DNA of 64,000 nucleotides from Heterohyrax brucei. Lineage: Eukaryota > Chordata > Mammalia > Hyracoidea > Procaviidae. The first letter of the stretch is position 1; each line of letters begins with the position of its first letter. The position numbers and the translations under genes were made by a program. Where the stretch lies: NCBI GenBank assembly GCA_028571685.1, contig CM053140.1, forward strand, positions 27,757,501 through 27,821,500, read 5' to 3'. Below the pieces are notes generated by a model, which was not told the origin of the DNA, did no database searches, and worked only from the letters and a program-made list of their open reading frames with translations. Shown here piece by piece: positions 1 to 11,149 of the stretch.

Positions 1-360
1 AGAAACAGTGTAGAGTATGGGGAATAGGCTGAGGTACAGGAAACAGGCAGAGGGAACAGTGTGGAACGTGGAGAACAGCCTGAGGCATGGGAAACTGTGG
101 AGCCTAGAAGACAGTGTGGAGCATGGGGAACAGCATGGGGTACAGCAAACACTGTGGTGCACAAGGAACAGTGTGGAGCATGGGGAACAGCCTGAGGCAT
201 AGGAAACAACGTGGGGCAGAGGGGACAGTATGCAGCATGGGGAACAGTGTGAAGTATGGGGAACAGCGTGGCACACAGGGAACAGTGTGGGGCACAGGGG
301 CAGTATAGAGCATGGGGAACAGCCTGAAGCTCAGGAAACAGCATGGGCACAAAGAACAGT
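1..360. repeat. Minisatellite of GGAACAGTGTGGAGCATGG-like units
   Basis: Degenerate tandem repeat with a core like GGAACAGTGTGGAGCATG, about 16-32 bp per unit, repeated at least a dozen times and starting before the window. It probably lies in an intron of PGPEP1. The short open frames across it on both strands are repeat artefacts and are not called as genes. Confidence 0.85.
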
Positions 361-530
361 GTGGTAACTCTATGTGTGACAGAAGTAGAATTGCCCCATA
401 GTGTTTTCTTGGCTTTAATCTTAATGGAGGCGGATCTCCAGGCCTCTCTTCTGCAAAGCTGGTGGTTGGATTCAAGCTACCAACCTTTAGATTAGTAGCA
501 GAGCCCAAATTTCTTGTGCCCTTCAGGGAC
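360..530 (-). repeat. Afrotherian tRNA-derived SINE (antisense)
   Basis: Diverged antisense SINE. It reads through the tail (CTCTATGTGTGACAGAAGTA) and a body insert like CTTTAATCTTAATGGAGG, then the reversed tRNA-like head (CAAGCTACCAACCTTTAGAT, TAGTAGCAGAGCCC). It matches the other SINEs in the window but is old. Confidence 0.7.
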
Positions 531-629
531 CTCCATAGATGTACTTGAATCAGTGAGCATGGCTGTATGCCAATAAAACTTTACTTCTGAGTGCTGAAAG
601 TTACGTTTCATACCATTTTCCCCTGTCAT

Positions 630-1185
630 GAAATATTATTTAGATTTTTGAACAACTCAAGTATCCATCAGCAGGTGACCGGATAAACGGAATGTCGTCC
701 CTCCATCCAATGGAGTATTACTTGGCTGTGAAAAGGATCAAAGCACTGATACATGACAAAGCCAGACACAAAAGGGGACACAGTGAACTACCCTCCTTAC
801 CTGAAACACCCAGTGTAGACCGATGTACAGAGACCAAAGTTTGCTCGTGGTTTCCAGGGTAGGCACCTGTGGGCATCAAGCTGATACCAGCTCACAGCAA
901 CCGTGGGGGACAGTGGAGAACTGCCCCACAGGGTGTCTAAGGAGTGGCTGCTGGATTTAAACTGCTGGCCTTTTGGTTAGCAGCCGCAGCTTTTAAGCAC
1001 TGCATGTAGAAGGGAGGGGGAAAAGGTGAGTCACTGTTTAGGGGGCATGGGTTGTTTCTTTTTTTTAAAAAAGGTGATGAAAAAGAGATGAGATGCCAGC
1101 AATGGTGGTGATTACACCACGTGATGAATATGCCCAGTGTCACTGAACTGTATGTGTGAAAAGGGTGAAAACAGCGGTGTTTTTT
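630..1185 (+). repeat. Old L1 3' end
   Basis: Resembles the 3' end of mammalian L1 ORF2 and 3' UTR (GTATCCATCAGCAGGTGACC, ATGGAGTATTACTTGGCTGT, then CAGTGTCACTGAACTGTATG). No open frame survives. A SINE interrupts it at 860-1008. Confidence 0.65.
860..1008 (-). repeat. Afrotherian SINE (antisense) inside L1
   Basis: Antisense SINE with ACTGCCCCACAGGG and CTGGCCTTTTGGTTAGCAGC, which is the reverse of the CTGCTAACCAAAAGG segment of the tRNA-like head. Confidence 0.75.
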
Positions 1186-1344
1186 TTTTAGGAGATTATA
1201 GATTATTTTGTCTATAGAATGTTGTCACAGATTTTTTAGGGGGACATGTCTGTTTTTGTTTGAGAAATCTTGTGGGATTTTTTGTGTTCTCTTTAAATTG
1301 TCATTGTGGTAAAGATGGTATGTAACATTCTGACACACGTCACA

Positions 1345-1515
1345 ACATGACTTAATCTCAGAAACAACGTGCTGAGCCAAGCATACTGAATGCCACAGAG
1401 CAGATGCCGTATGATCTCACTGACATGAAATGAACAAATATGTAGAAACCAAAGATTCTTAGGGTTTAACAGGACTGGGCAGGATGGGAAGAGGGGGAGT
1501 CTCTGCTTAGGGGAA
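1345..1515 (+). repeat. L1 3' fragment
   Basis: Contains the L1 signature of a chain around TATGATCTCACTGACATGAA, then GAAACCAAAGATTC and a G-rich tail. Old and decayed. Confidence 0.55.
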
Positions 1516-1524
1516 GGTGTTACA

Positions 1525-1770
1525 GTAGTAGTTACCAGTTATAATGTGCTAAGCACTGTGGAACTCTCAGTAGGAATTAGCTCATTGAATCCTTATAACA
1601 ACTAACAACCCTATGAATCCTTATAACAAACAACACTGTGAGGTGAGTATTTTGCTCCCCATTTACAAATGAGGAAACAAGCTCAGAGAAGTTAAGAGAC
1701 TTGTTGAAGGTCACACAGCCAGCTGAGTTAGCAGAACCAGGTTTAAACCCAGGGAGACCACAGTTTTGGC
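1525..1770 (-). repeat. MIR element (antisense)
   Basis: Contains the antisense MIR core: ATGAGGAAACAAGCTCAGAG and GTCACACAGCCAGCTGAG. A short internal duplication repeats CTATGAATCCTTATAACAA. Confidence 0.75.
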
Positions 1771-1919
1771 AGAGTTAGAGGCAAGCAGGTCCTCCTGGCT
1801 CTGCAGAAAGAGTTGGGAGTCTACCAGGGCTCTGAGTGGGGGCTGGGTCATCTGCAGGGAACATGTTATCCCCGCAGCCTCACCCAGCACTGTGGCGCTC
1901 CTTCTGCTCTGGCTTTCAG

Positions 1920-2036
1920 GAGCTGGAGAAGCTGGGCCTGGGTGACAGCGTGGATCTGCACGTGTATGAGATTCCTGTTGAGTATAAGACGGTGCAGAGG
2001 CTCATTCCTGCCCTGTGGGAGAAGCACAGTCCCCAG
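1920..2036 (+). CDS. PGPEP1: PGPEP1 (pyroglutamyl-peptidase I) internal coding exon
   Basis: Codes for 39 residues (ELEKLGLGDSVDLHVYEI at the start, ALWEKHSPQ at the end), matching residues 30-68 of the 209-residue vertebrate PGPEP1 as recalled. The protein is a cytosolic cysteine peptidase of family C15 that removes N-terminal pyroglutamate from peptides such as TRH and GnRH. The exon starts in phase 0 after a CAG acceptor (AG at 1918-1919) and ends before a GTGAGT donor at 2037. The one recalled substitution relative to human in this exon is Gln to Lys in the EYKTVQ segment. The preceding exon(s), coding for about 29 residues with the start codon, lie before the window. Confidence 0.95.
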
Positions 2037-2659
2037 GTGAGTGGGTAGGTCCTTCCTCTTCAGGACCCACAGCTGATGCCTGCATGTTACTGATTTGTAT
2101 GGTTTTGTTCTGCTCTGATCCTGTATCTCTGGAGTTTTGTATGAGTCAGGACGTGTTTAGTTATAAATGACAGTAAAAACACACATCCACCCAGTTTGGG
2201 TACAATGTCAGTTTCAGGTATGGCTTGATCCAAGTGTTCACCCAGCATTATCACTCTTTTCTCTCTCTCCACTATTTTGGCCTTCAGGTATGGCTTGATC
2301 CAGGTACCCACACAATTTTACCTATATTTTCCTCTCTTTCTTATCTGTGTCTCTCTATGTCTCTATAAAGATTTCTTTTCCAGTTAAGGTCACACTAACA
2401 GGATCTGGGTGTTAGGACATGAATATATCATATTGGGGGCCGCTGTTCAGCCCACTACACCACAACTGCTATCTTATTTTAACATTCACCAGCATTTAAT
2501 TTATTGAGCATCCACTTTGTGCCAGATACAGTGCCAGATGCTAGGACCTAGCAGTGAGTGATACAGACCAGCTCTCTGCTCTAGGCGGCAAGTTCTTGAG
2601 AAGCACTTTTCAACATACATCCCATGTGAACCACATATGGCATTTTAATTTCCTGGTAG

Positions 2660-3125
2660 TCATATGACTTGGTTTCCTCAGGCAACTGTAATAAAATACC
2701 CTAAAGTGGATAGCTTAGTGCAGCAGAGTTTGTCATCTCCTAATTCTGGAGGCTGGGAGACCGAGATCAGGGTGTCGGCCTTGTTGATCCCTTTTGAGTC
2801 TCCAAGGCAGATTCTGCTCCATGCTGCCCTTCCAGCCTCTAGCAGCTCCCCACAGCCCGCGGCCTGTAGCTGCACTGTCACATGTGAACTTCCTCTGCTT
2901 CCTTATCTCTGGGGCTCTTCTGCTGTTGTGTAAGGGCACCACTTGCATAAGATTAGGACCCATCCTACTTTGATGTTATTTCCTGCAGACAGTAAATGGA
3001 GATATTTCATTTTTTGCAGATCACACCTGCAAAAAAACCCTGTTTCCGAACATGGGCACATTCTTGGATACAGGGCTTAAGACCTCAACACAAATTTGGG
3101 GGGAACTTAATTCATTTCATGACAC
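2660..3125. repeat. LTR-like mammalian interspersed repeat
   Basis: Contains the sequence family around GGCAACTGTAATAAAATACC, CTAATTCTGGAGGCTGGGAG and a terminal TTCATTTCATGACACC. This common mammalian-wide element is probably a MaLR/ERVL-type LTR. The family name is not certain by eye. The PGPEP1 intron around it (2037-4065) holds no other recognisable gene. A local duplication of TATGGCTTGATCCA occurs near 2218 and 2288. Confidence 0.5.
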
Positions 3126-4065
3126 CACATTAAAACTATGTGGAAAGAAATAGGCAAAATTAATTTTAATAATATATTACATTTAATCCAATAAATCTAA
3201 ACATATTATCATTTCAGCATGAAATCAATGTAAAACAAGTATCAGTGAGATATGTTTCATTCTTTTTTCTTTGAAATCCAGTGTGTTTTACACTGACCAC
3301 ACATTTCACTTTGGGCCAGCCACATTTCAAGGGCTTAGGAGCCGCGAGTGGCTGCTCTATGAGACAGCCTGCTCTTTATACATGTAAGTGTTATGTGGTT
3401 GTATATTTTCTTACCATGCTCCTCATCTATGTAAGCACACCCACAAATAATTAGTAATTAGAATTTAAGCTATTTTCAAAATTATATCCTGCTTTATATA
3501 ACTACTTTATTGTGAGTGTTTTCCTAAGGCCATCCATTAAAAATTCTCCCTCTACTTTAACTGCTGGATAATTTTTAGTTTTTAATTTAGCCTTTCCTCC
3601 TCTACTGAGCATTTTAGTTGTCCCGTGTTTTTTCACTTTTATGAGTGACACAGAAGTCACCGTTTCCCACATCTGCCTTCAGGCTAGATTGCAGGAAGTT
3701 ATACCTTGCCTTTTGTATTTGATGATAGGGCTTGAAGATTATTCCGTAAAAAACTACCTTGGGAATTTGAACAGCTATGTAGTAGTTACTAATGTACTTA
3801 GCCAGCCCCCAATGGTAGTTAATTAAATTGTATCTGGTATTAGATCTTAAGAGCAAACAAAGCCTCAGTGACCATCTTTGCATGTGTCACATTCTTGCGT
3901 GTTTTGCTTGGCGTCCTGTTCTGCAAGAGTGACTACGGGGTCTGTTCCAGCAAGAGGTCACAGCAGTGTAACTCCAGGCAGAGCCCCGTGAGGGTGCTGC
4001 CTCTCCTTGGCCTGGGGGTGTCCTCTATAGGGCGACTGTGTTAAGCTCTGCCCTTCTGTCTGCAG

Positions 4066-4298
4066 CTGGTGGTACATGTTGGGGTGTCAGGCATGGCAAC
4101 CACAGTCACATTGGAAAAGTGTGGCCACAACACAGGCTACAAGGGGCTGGACAACTGTCGCTTCTGCCCTGGCTCTCACTGCTGCGTGGAGGACGGGCCT
4201 GAAAGCATTGACTCCATCATTGATATGGATGCCGTGTGCAAGAGAGTCACTACGCTGGGCCTGGATGTCACAGTGACCATCTCACAGGATGCTGGGAG
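4066..4298 (+). CDS. PGPEP1: PGPEP1 coding exon carrying catalytic Glu85
   Basis: Codes for residues 69-145 plus two bases of Arg146 (LVVHVGVSGMATTVTLEKCG near the start, VTISQDAG at the end). The acceptor AG is at 4064-4065 and a GTAGGG donor begins at 4299. The split Arg codon (AG|A) is completed by the first base of the next exon, which confirms the junction. The exon carries the catalytic glutamate of family C15, Glu85 in human numbering, encoded by GAA at 4114-4116. The peptidase signature DNCRFCPGS follows. Sequence is nearly identical to human as recalled, consistent with strong purifying selection. Confidence 0.96.
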
Positions 4299-4639
4299 GT
4301 AGGGCCATGGGGCCCTGTGGGACAGGCATGAGCTTTTGTTTCCCCTCTCCACCAGCTGAGCCTGGTATCAGATGAGCCAAGTGTGTTAACTTCGGGATCT
4401 TCGGGCCAAGCACTCGCTGTGTATAAGGCACAGAGCCAGGTGTATATAAGTAGCAGAGTCCTGATTCTGCTTTCAGAACTCATCCTGGATCCGCCCATTT
4501 CCCCATCTGCGTGGAACCTGCCCAGGCCCCCAGCACGGTGCCTGCCTTCTCCCTAGTTCTGTTTTCTACCTCTTCACCCTGGCCTTTAGGGTTCTTTTCC
4601 CTATAGCAGTCAATCTTTTATAAATTTAAATCAGATGAT

Positions 4640-5235
4640 ATCCCTTTATTGCTTAAAACCTCCTACATTTCCCGCTGCACCTAGAATAAGATGCCAACCC
4701 TTCCCTGAAGTCCAGGAGTCCCTTGGTGGTACAAATGGCTAAGCACTTGACTACCAGTCAAAAGACTGACAGTTTGAGCCCACCCAGAAGAAAGGCCTGA
4801 TGATTTGCTTCCAAAAGGTCATAGCCTGGAAAACCCTATGGAACACTGTTGTAATTGACTTGATGGCAACTGGTTTGTTTTTGTTTTCCCCTGAGGGCCA
4901 CAAAGCTCTGTGCATTCCAGCTCCTGCCCACCTTTCCACCCTCTTCAGTCTCCACTGTCCCCTTACCTGTCTCATTCCAGACACACAAACCAACCTCTCT
5001 CTTATTGTCAAAAATTCCAAAGTCACTCTAGCCTCAGGACCTTTGCACATACTGTTCTTCTACTTGGAACTCACCTCCCTCCAATAACCTCTTTCAGAAC
5101 TCAGCTGCAGCATCCCTCACATCCTTGGGGAAGCTGCCCAACCTCCTAGACCAAATTTTGTCTCTCTGTTCTCCATTCTTCCAGCACCAGGGACCACTGC
5201 TTTGCAACACTCCATGAACTTGTCCTATCCAAAGG
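4640..5235. repeat. Ancient mammalian interspersed repeat, split by a SINE
   Basis: Has the phrase order of a widespread old mammalian repeat: CTTAAAACCTCCTACATTTC, GAATAAGATGCC, CCTCAGGACCTTTGCACATA, then TACTTGGAACTCACCTCCC. The family (L2-like or a related old element) could not be fixed without a library search. Confidence 0.45.
4712..4885 (+). repeat. Afrotherian SINE
   Basis: Sense SINE. The head resembles a tRNA A box (CCTTGGTGGTACAAATGGCT) and B box (GACAGTTTGAGCCCACC), and the tail is GTAATTGACTTGATGGCAAC followed by a T-rich run. Confidence 0.85.
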
Positions 5236-5589
5236 TGCATTCACTTGACTGACTGAATTTACCATATATCTCATTTTAAAACTAATTTTTGATTACACAG
5301 ATACTCCTGGAATACATTCTCGTACAGCCCACTGTGAAAAATTCTCTTTGCCCTCTCTTCTTCTCCATAGTGACCACACTAATATATCAGAGACCTAAAA
5401 CCATGAACCCTCTTGCTCACCTATTTATTTGTAGTTTAGACTTTTATCTTTTTTTGCTTCGTTTTTACATGGATGAGGTCATAAGGTGTATATTATCCCA
5501 AGGGTTCCTTCCCTCTCACTGTTTCCACTTATGGGAACTCCACATGGGTTTTAGAACATTCTTTGCATTCCCCTCGATCTACTACAAGG

Positions 5590-6135
5590 TCTCACAATTA
5601 AGTTCACAAACTCAAACTAGAAAAGCCAGCTAGGAAAATGTTGAATTTTTCTCATTGCTGAATATCATTACAGTCACCTTTGAAGTCCTCCCCTTGGAAA
5701 GTTATACATAGATGCCAGCACCTAGTCAACCCTGCAGAGCAGTTTTGGAACTCTTTCAGGAATGGCCATCAGAGCTGTTGTCATATTACCCCTGATGTCC
5801 TGAATGTTATCAAAATGTCTTTGTTTCAATATTTCCTTTATCTTTGGGTTAAGAAAAAAGTCATTGGGGGCCACATCAGGTGGGTAATGGGGGGTGCTGC
5901 AATGCAGTTACTTGTTTACTGGCTAAAACCTCCCTCACAGACAGCTAGACAATGAAGTTTGCAAACTTACCACCATGCCACCGCATGCAATGGCCGCTCC
6001 AGAAAGAGTTCCAAAATTGCTTTGAAGGGTGGACTAGGTGCTGGTGTCAGTGCATAGCTTTCCAGGGGGAGTCCTTCAAAGATGACCATGGTGACACTCA
6101 GCAATGAGGTATGTAGCACTAAGAACAATTTGGTT
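5590..6135. mobile_element. Mariner-like element remnant with inverted arms
   Basis: The left arm (about 5590-5790) and right arm (about 5985-6135) are imperfect reverse complements. CAATGAGGTATGTAG on the right faces CATTGCTGAATATC on the left. GTTTTGGAACTCTTTCAGGA faces AGAGTTCCAAAATTGCTTTG. Arm ends carry TTAAGTTCACAAACT-like sequence. It belongs to the same family as the transposase-derived copy at 60641-61205. Confidence 0.65.
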
Positions 6136-6159
6136 CATAGACCTGTCGGTCCTTGTGTG

Positions 6160-6835
6160 TGTGTACGTATGTGCGTGTGTGTGTACATTTTTTTCTTTTT
6201 TGGTGAAAATACAGCAAAACGTATACTAGTTCAACATTTCTGCATGTACAGTGATTACATTCTGGCTGTCGTTTTCCACATTGTTCTGCCACCATCAGGA
6301 TAAACTCACCACCCCCTCAGCTTCCCATTCAACCTTCAGAGTTGTGGTTGTCAATTGATCCCATGTACACAATTCTTTAAAAGAGCATAATGCCAAGGCA
6401 GACATTCTTTACTAATTAAGCTAAACTATTGTCTGGTTTAAAGAAGGCTTAAGAGGATCATTTAGAGGTTCGAGGTTTAAAGATTACTTCGAGGCAGTAG
6501 TTTTGGACTGGTTCTGGAAAATCTGGATTCTAGGAGGTTGGCTGTAATTTTAACAGAAGCAGATCACCAGGCTTTTTTTCCCTGTGGTACCACCATGTGG
6601 GTTCTGACTGCCAGTATTAATGTTAGCAGTGGAATACAAACTGTTTATGTCCCCTAGGGATCTTCAAACTGGAAATACCAGGTCACGAAATCTACACATC
6701 TGTAATTTTACTAGACTGCCAAATTGCCTTTCTCAAGAGGGACAGCCAATTTTTATACCCACCAGCAATGTTTCCAACAGCCTGTTTCTACACATGTGTA
6801 CCAGCACTTGGTGTTACGAGTTTTTTTCATTTTTG
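6160..6835 (-). repeat. Non-LTR retrotransposon stretch (L1-like, antisense) with a partial SINE
   Basis: The left part (GTGAAAATACAGCAAAACGT, TGCCAAGGCAGACATTCTTT) also recurs in short form near 18430. The right part (ATACCCACCAGCAATGTTTC, CCAGCACTTGGTGTTACGAG) looks like antisense L1. A partial antisense SINE sits at about 6540-6635 (CTGTAATTTTAACAGAAGCA). A TG-rich simple repeat lies at about 6155-6185. Confidence 0.5.
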
Positions 6836-6983
6836 TGACTCGATGGCACTTGGCTTGGCTGTCTCATAGGCTTATGGTGAGGTCAGGGGTCTTCCTGCAG
6901 GTTTGGGTGGATTCTGGCCTGTGCATGTATTGACTCTGACCCCCTTTTGGTCTCTGTCCTGCCCCCCACACCCCACGGCTCAG

Positions 6984-7176
6984 ATACCTCTGTGACTTCA
7001 CATACTACACCTCGCTATACCAGAGCCATGGCCGATCTGCCTTCGTCCACGTGCCACCACTGGGCAAGCCATACAATGCGGACCAGCTGGGCCGAGCCCT
7101 TCAGGCCATCATTGAGGAAATGCTGGATCTCCTGGAGCAGTCAGAAGGCAAAATCAACTGTCACCATGAACACTGA
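6984..7176 (+). CDS. PGPEP1: PGPEP1 terminal coding exon with catalytic Cys149 and His168
   Basis: Completes Arg146 and codes for residues 147-209 (YLCDFTYYTSLYQS at the start, GKINCHHEH at the end), then a TGA stop at 7174-7176. The acceptor AG is at 6982-6983. The nucleophile Cys149 (TGT at 6991-6993, in YLCDF) and His168 (CAC at 7048-7050, in AFVHVPP) are both intact, so with Glu85 the triad is complete. If the unseen first coding exon(s) have the usual 29 codons, the protein is 209 residues, the family's normal length. The C-terminal residues NCHHEH differ from human NYCHKH as recalled, an unimportant tail difference. Confidence 0.96.
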
Positions 7177-8194
7177 GGGCTACTCGGATCTCCCAAGACC
7201 TCATCCCGCTGGGTGCCCTCCAAGGCCTGGCTGGGAAGGACAAGTTGTCAGCTGGGGATCCAGTTTTGATGAAGCATTCTGATTCACACACCTCCCTCTG
7301 CTCTCTTCTCTGAGAAAGTTATGGCTGATTTGAAGAAGGAAGCTGTGGAAGATTTTTTTTCTGTTTCCTTTTGTCTTTGCAATGGTTGAGGGCTGGGCAG
7401 GCAGACCCTGAATTCCACAGGAAATCCTAAGCTCACAGTCCTTGGGCCTGAAAGTGGGGCCACCTATGCTAGGCCTGCGGGCAGAGGGCTTCCAGAACTT
7501 TCCATCTACACCTTGTTTTCCCGAAATTTAGAATTCTCCTGGGGAACCTTTTTGCTGATGCATGTTCCAGCATCTTGGACAGCCCCAGCAAGGGCCACCC
7601 TGGGTTGTGGTATGATGTTTTTGCTCTTTCTTATTCTCTTTTTTTAAAAACAATAGTGCTAGTTTGAAGCACTGAGTTATTTATATTCCCCTTGGTTTAA
7701 AACTCAGACTTTAGCCAACAAGGAAAGTATCTTTCTTTGTCCTGGGCTGTGGCCTCTGCCTCCCACACCCTGAAGCCTGGACTCAAGACTTCGTGTCTTT
7801 GTTTGGGGGCTGGTGTTGCTCCTGCTGGTTTTGTGGGTGAGGCAGCTGCTCCAGGTGTGGCCATGGGGCTCTTAGCTGACTTGTGGACTCAAGCCTCCCC
7901 CTTGAGGCCTCTGGAGCAGGCCTGCCAGTGAGACAGCGTTTAGATGTACATGTGACTTATTTTTTTAAATATGTGAAAGATTCATAGCAGCTGCAGAACT
8001 GCCCAACAGCTGGCCTGGATTTTCAGAGTCTAGCTGCTGGGGAGGAGGTTCTCATTTGTCACAAGGGGGCTTGGAGCAGGGCTGGGGCCAGAGTTGCTGA
8101 GCTTGGTGGGTGCTGGTGTGTTTGTGCAGGAGAGAGGTGGGGCAAGGAGCAGGCTTTTGTGTTGTATTTTTTGGAGACTTGCCCAGGACTCAGG

Positions 8195-8200
8195 AATAAA
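8195..8200 (+). terminator. Candidate proximal poly(A) signal of PGPEP1
   Basis: AATAAA in the context CAGGAATAAATTTTTATC, about 1.0 kb after the PGPEP1 stop. Use of this site is inferred. Confidence 0.45.
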
Positions 8201-11032
8201 TTTTTATCTTGCTCCCTGGTGACTTCGAACTTCCCAGCTAGGGCCAAGGCATGATGTCACCCAGCGGGTGGCTCAAACCAGCCAGGCCTTGGTCCCCTTA
8301 AGCGAGAGAAGGCAGCAGCAGCAGCAGGAGTCCTATTTCGTAAAGCACACATTTGGCAAACACTTTTCTATTTTTCTGAAGCAAATGTGCTTTTTGCTGT
8401 TTCCCCCTGAGCCTGTGTCATGCTGAAATTTGGCTCCATTTTGGATTATATCCATGTTTCCCAGCAATCAGTCCTTTTTAAAATAACCAAGAGTTTTGTT
8501 TTATTTTCATAAGGATTCACCTTCCTTCCCTCCCGGTGCCAGAGTGGTTCCAGACTCAGCTGCAATGCTGAGTCGCATGGGAATTGGAGTTGATGGGTTT
8601 CTCTTAGACACATTTTCTTCGTCCTGGGCTTGCTCTGGGTAAGAAGGTGGGTGCAGGTGGGTGATTCAAGCTGAGTGCTTGGTAATGTTTGTGGTTGTGG
8701 GTGGTAGGTGAAATGATGTGAGCTGTGCTCTCCGTTCTGCCTGAAACTGCTCTTCCATGTTCCCAGTGTGTTCGCTGTCCCCTGAAAAAATATTGGACTG
8801 TGAGACATCATCACATCTGCTTGGCCACCTTCTGTCAGCAGAAGTTTCGGTTGTTTGGATGTGGGGCTCTGGAGGCCCGGGGATCCACCAGGGGCCTTGT
8901 TTGGAACAGTTTTGGGGTCTAGCTCTGTTCTTCAAGGGTCTGACCTGTGGGGTCTCTGAGCAGGAAATGCAGCAGGATGTGGCACACGGAGAGAACTGGG
9001 GGTGACCCAGATCCAGGTTTAGATGGGCACCATCTGGAACTCAGACATACTGTCCCCAAATTCCTCACTTTCATTTTTCTTCTGTCCTCATTTCACCTCC
9101 TGATCTGTGTTTGAAGCACTCTATACTTTAGCTCCTTAGAGATGTAATTTATTGTCTGGTCATTGTTGAGTATGTATGTGTCATCTTTGTGTTTTGCCAG
9201 TGGTTGGACATTTCCCCATTGAGTCATCCTTGTCAATTACACAGAGCCCTTGGCTCACTTTTATTTAATCTGATGGCCATTAAACATTGCACTTGTTCAA
9301 TGCCAGCTCTTTTATTTCCCTGTTTTGATTTTTTCTTATTCTTTTGGTTTAATTCATCCATTCACTCCATGGCAGGTCTATCTGCATTTGTTGGGTATTG
9401 GCCTAAAATATCCGTGAGTGGGAAGGGGAGACCAAGTCGCACTCATTTTCCCCTCCCATTTTCAAAGTCTCATTCTGGCGGGGGAGGGAGCAGAGTAGGG
9501 GTAGCAGGGGCATAAGGGGGATTTGTGAAGTAGATGGAGCTTGGCAGGTATAGGGAAGGAGAAGCCAGAGGAAGTGGAAGAAAGAGACGGGGTGGGAAGA
9601 AAAGGAATACAGGAGAAGACAGGAATTCAGGGTAGGTGGACGGGGCTTGGTACCATTGGGCCATTTAAGGGGCAGAACAGCCAAGCTTCCAGAGGCCATG
9701 GAGGCTGTGACATGGGGTCGGGGGTGGGTCAGAAATCTTGACTTCCCAGTCAGTGCCATATTTGCAAGGATTATGAAAGGTTATGAAAGAAAGCTTCAAC
9801 ATGAAAGGGGATCAATCCTCTGCCTCCTCTTTGCTATACTTCTTTGGAAGCTTCTAGAACAGGAAGGGCCCACTCTGAGGTAGGGACATGGCTGGAAAGT
9901 ACATGCAGGATACCTTTTTGTTAGAAGTTTTGGCTGGGAAGCAGGGCCCAGCTGGTGTGTATATATCACTTGCCCACACCCCTAGGAGTGAGGAGGAGGG
10001 GGGAGTACGTATCCGTCCCTCATCCCCCCTTCTCTTTTTTGGTCACCACTGTCTAGACTGGTGACCTTTGACCTCCCCGCCCCTAGGAGTGTCTGAACTC
10101 AGATGCCCCCTTTGGAGAGAGCTGGACAAAGCCTCATTCTTCTCTGGCCCCCAGCCTCCACCCTGGGCCGGCAGCCCAAGTGGGCACTGGAGAGCTAATG
10201 GGGTTGAGACAGCAGAGGCAGGCGCCTGGGATGGCTGGGAGTCCCATGGGAAAACAGCTTTGTTTTTCTATACCAGATACCATTTCCCTTTGCCACGTGC
10301 ACAAGTGCCTCCCAAGTCCCTGGGCTGCTGGCTGGGAGAACACCTGGTGGTGTTTGAATGGAGAGACCCCGGCCTGTGTGGCTATTTGGGTGTGGGGGTT
10401 TATTCTTAAATGGACACTGAGTGCGTCTGCTCAGAATCCTGGTCCCTGTGACTGGGACAGTTGTCACAAACTGAGAGTTAGGGGTCACGGGCCTCAAGCT
10501 GCCTCCCCCTTCTTATTCTCCCCTCTCTGCTCACTCCCTCTTCCCTCCAGACACTCAGAGATCCACAGAAGTGCCTGCCCCTTAGAGACATGTGGAATGG
10601 GGAGGAGGGGGCCAGCTTTTTTGTTCCCCGCCACTCTGTCTCAGGATGCCCCACAAAGAGCTGGTTCTAAGTTAGATTTTCCATTCCCCAAGGCCTGTGG
10701 TATTCCACAGCAGGCCACATGAGGGCCAAAGGAAGTGGGGTTCCCCTTACACCTGCCCAAGTGGCACCCGGCGTGTTTCTGGGGCTCCCCTAGTATCTCA
10801 GGTGTTTATCTTGTCCTACATTTCTCTCTAGGAAAAAAAAAAATCCTTCTTGCTGAAAGTGACCACATTCTCTGTCCCCAAGGGGGGGCACCTGACCCCT
10901 CCCTAACCCCACAGAGCGCCGGTGAGTGCCTTGTCCGGAACCTCTTGTCTGGGACCCTAAGGAGGTGAGGGAGGGGCTGCCAGACTTTGCTTGGGGCTCT
11001 GGAAGAAACTGAACTTGACACCCCAGAAAGGA

Positions 11033-11038
11033 AATAAA
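11033..11038 (+). terminator. Candidate distal poly(A) signal of PGPEP1
   Basis: AATAAA in GAAATAAAGCAGTGG, followed within about 30 bases by the GT-rich stretch TTTTGTGTGTCATTGGGTG, a good downstream element. Transposons begin again shortly after, so this is the likelier end of the transcript. Confidence 0.55.
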
Positions 11039-11149
11039 GCAGTGGAAATATTTGACTTTTGTGTGTCATTGGGTGAGGTTGGGGAGTCTCTGAGAGGCAG
11101 GGGGTGTCTTCCTGAATCTGGGGTGTCTGCTGGTGGAGTGAGTTCCACG

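Larger units (their letters stand above)
4299..6983 (+). other. PGPEP1: PGPEP1 last intron
   Basis: The intron between the Glu85 exon and the terminal exon contains only repeats: an ancient repeat with an inserted SINE, a mariner-derived palindrome and a non-LTR retrotransposon stretch. No additional exon was recognised. Confidence 0.8.
7177..11060 (+). other. PGPEP1: Probable long 3' UTR of PGPEP1
   Basis: The stretch after the stop has no recognisable SINE, L1 or RTE insertion for about 3.9 kb, unlike the rest of the window, and two poly(A) signals follow the stop (8195-8200 and 11033-11038). This fits a long 3' UTR with alternative polyadenylation, as I recall for human PGPEP1. Open frames inside it show no protein similarity I recognise. 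The extent is inferred. Confidence 0.55.

Noticed and set aside
104-508. 134-codon open frame on the - strand at the window start
   Set aside because: It is a translation of the minisatellite in reverse (repeated FPMLHTVP), with no independent evidence of coding.
10180-10722. 180-codon open frame after PGPEP1
   Set aside because: It lies in the presumed 3' UTR, has no recognisable domain and overlaps other open frames on both strands. It is more likely chance in GC-rich sequence.
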